Shown here piece by piece: positions 62,883 to 64,000 of a stretch of 64,000 bases of DNA (position 1 is the stretch's first letter; every line of letters starts with the position of its first letter). This DNA is from Bradyrhizobium guangdongense. Lineage in GTDB: Bacteria > Pseudomonadota > Alphaproteobacteria > Rhizobiales > Xanthobacteraceae. Both the position numbers and the translations under genes were made by a program. The DNA lies in the NCBI RefSeq assembly GCF_004114975.1, contig NZ_CP030051.1, positions 3,534,001 through 3,598,000 on the forward strand. Reading direction: 5' to 3'. The notes beneath the pieces were generated by a model. The model did not search any database. It saw only the letters and a list, made by a program, of their open reading frames with translations, and was not told the DNA's origin.

Positions 62883-64000
62883 ATGTGCCTCATTCGGCAG
62901 CCCAACAGGATACGGCAGACGATCGGATTGGACCGTGTCCGTCGGATCTTGCGGGCATTTGCCCTCGCCCTTTCGGTTGTCGTGATGCTGCCGGCGACAT
63001 CAGGCTTCGCTCAGACCCCGACGCCTGCTGCATCTCCGACGCCGACGCCCACGCCGTCGTCGATCCCGACCCCAAGTGCGACATCGACCAATTACAATCA
63101 GTCGGCCGACAGCAGCACGCTCAATTTGGGCTCAAACTTCCTGGAGCGGCTCGGTAGCCAGGCGTCCGGCGGCGTCAACCGGGTGTCACGCACCAATCCC
63201 GGCGGCGGGGGTGCGTCGGAGAGCGCGGAGGATCCGCGCTACCGAACCTGGTTCGAGGGTTATGGGATGTCAGTCCGGACCGATGCCCAAGGGGATTTCG
63301 TCGGCGACAAGCGCAAGACGGTCGGCGGTGTCGCCGGCTTCGGTGCGCGGATCGCGGCCGGCGTCAACCTCGGCTTTTCCGTTGACCAAAGCCATACCGA
63401 CATCGACGTGCCGCTCGCGCTCCAGTCGGCGACGCTCGACCTGACGCAGGTCGGCTTCAACGGCTCCGTCGACAAGGGCCCGTGGACCTGGGCCTTCGCA
63501 GTGGTGCACGGCTTCGGCAAGGTTCATTCCAGCCGCGACACCGGCCTTGGTCTCGCAACCGCGGGCTATCGCGCTGCTGTCGATGGCGCGCTGACCGAGA
63601 TCAGCTATTACTGGACCCGGGACCAGATGCGCATCGTGCCAAAGGGCGCGCTCGAATATGTGCGGGCGACCGGCGCGGCGTTCCAGGAGACGGGCGGACT
63701 TGACCCGCTCAACGTCGGCTCGAGCGCGATCTCTCGCGCGCGCGTCATGGTCGGCGCCGAGATCGGGCGCTACTTCATCTTCGACAGGAAGATCCTGGAC
63801 CTCTCAGCTTACGGCAAGTTCGTCGATAATTTCTATCAGGACCTGGGATCGGTACAGGTCAGCTTGGGGAGCCAGAACATCATCGTTCCCGGCATCGGCG
63901 AGAGCCGATACGGCATGGACGCCGGTGCCGCTGCCTCGCTCAGCCTGACCAACACCGCGCGGTTGTACGTCAATTACGACGGCAAATTCCGCAATGAGCT
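62883..64000 (+). CDS. autotransporter-like outer-membrane protein (3' end outside window)
   Basis: Read directly from ATG 62883 to the right edge, 372 codons with no stop. Signal peptide after a basic N-terminus (ILRALALALSVVVMLPATSG in outline, ending FAQ), then a Thr/Pro/Ser-rich linker, then from about residue 120 a series of alternating aromatic strands (RTWFEGYGMS, VGGVAGFGARIAAGVNLGFS) typical of an autotransporter beta domain. A classical long passenger is absent. The stop lies beyond the window, so the full size is unknown. Confidence 0.82.
   Translation, partial: MCLIRQPNRIRQTIGLDRVRRILRAFALALSVVVMLPATSGFAQTPTPAASPTPTPTPSSIPTPSATSTNYNQSADSSTLNLGSNFLERLGSQASGGVNRVSRTNPGGGGASESAEDPRYRTWFEGYGMSVRTDAQGDFVGDKRKTVGGVAGFGARIAAGVNLGFSVDQSHTDIDVPLALQSATLDLTQVGFNGSVDKGPWTWAFAVVHGFGKVHSSRDTGLGLATAGYRAAVDGALTEISYYWTRDQMRIVPKGALEYVRATGAAFQETGGLDPLNVGSSAISRARVMVGAEIGRYFIFDRKILDLSAYGKFVDNFYQDLGSVQVSLGSQNIIVPGIGESRYGMDAGAAASLSLTNTARLYVNYDGKFRNE

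Overview
The window is a GC-rich (roughly 63-65 percent by eye), gene-dense chromosomal segment of an alphaproteobacterium of the order Hyphomicrobiales. Gene order, protein character and a degenerate copy of a GAGCATGATCCGG-type intergenic repeat fit Bradyrhizobium or a close relative. This assignment is inference, since no 16S gene or database comparison is available. Almost everything is core housekeeping. I found no tRNA, rRNA, CRISPR array, transposase, integrase or phage gene.

Layout. 1-4.7 kb: leftward radA-cvpA-purF-small membrane protein-SDR block (SDR cut by the window edge). 4.9-8.4 kb: rightward pair of a periplasmic sugar-type binding protein and a membrane GGDEF-EAL protein joined by an ATGA overlap, the most interesting regulatory module here. 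8.2-11.4 kb: TauE/SafE permease, GFA-family protein, SGNH-like secreted protein, xth and a secreted Cys-rich mini-protein. 11.4-16.3 kb: alr, dnaB, a 39-aa membrane peptide and cfa. 16.5-18.7 kb: a CxxCH secreted protein, then a TetR-thioesterase operon with a clear double operator. 18.7-21.4 kb: leftward rpsF-rpsR-DUF2232-rplI operon with promoter and terminator visible. 21.5-23.3 kb: TetR-fatty acid desaturase operon with a perfect 17-bp operator. 23.4-30.1 kb: fabD-fabG-acpP-fabF-mltG-yicC-gmk.

30.1-33.4 kb: a run of leftward small or low-complexity proteins of unknown function. 33.5-42.2 kb: leftward outer-membrane assembly block lptF-lptG-lptD-surA followed by pdxA-rsmA-adh, with four start/stop overlaps. 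42.5-46.3 kb: pepA-holC, a lipoprotein and an orphan ABC binding protein. 46.3-49.6 kb: an ABC-F ATPase, a 57-aa protein, a Gly/Trp/His-rich secreted peptide and ndk. 49.7-55.1 kb: a TerC-family protein and a leftward heavy-metal RND pair with a DUF3240 gene but no outer-membrane factor. 55.2-60.3 kb: CDP-alcohol phosphatidyltransferase-hdaA-ppk1-ppx (polyphosphate and replication control). 60.5-62.2 kb: purM-purN. 62.3-64 kb: a cold-shock gene and the start of an autotransporter cut by the right edge.

Together the genes cover de novo purine synthesis (purF, purM, purN, with gmk and ndk downstream), type II fatty-acid synthesis plus lipid remodelling (fab genes, desaturase, cfa, thioesterase), envelope biogenesis (alr, mltG, LptDFG, SurA), replication and repair (dnaB, hdaA, holC, radA, xth) and ribosome synthesis. 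The most testable new points are the binding-protein/c-di-GMP pair, the two TetR operators, and the small-protein cluster at 31.6-33.4 kb. I see no clear undescribed multi-gene system beyond these.
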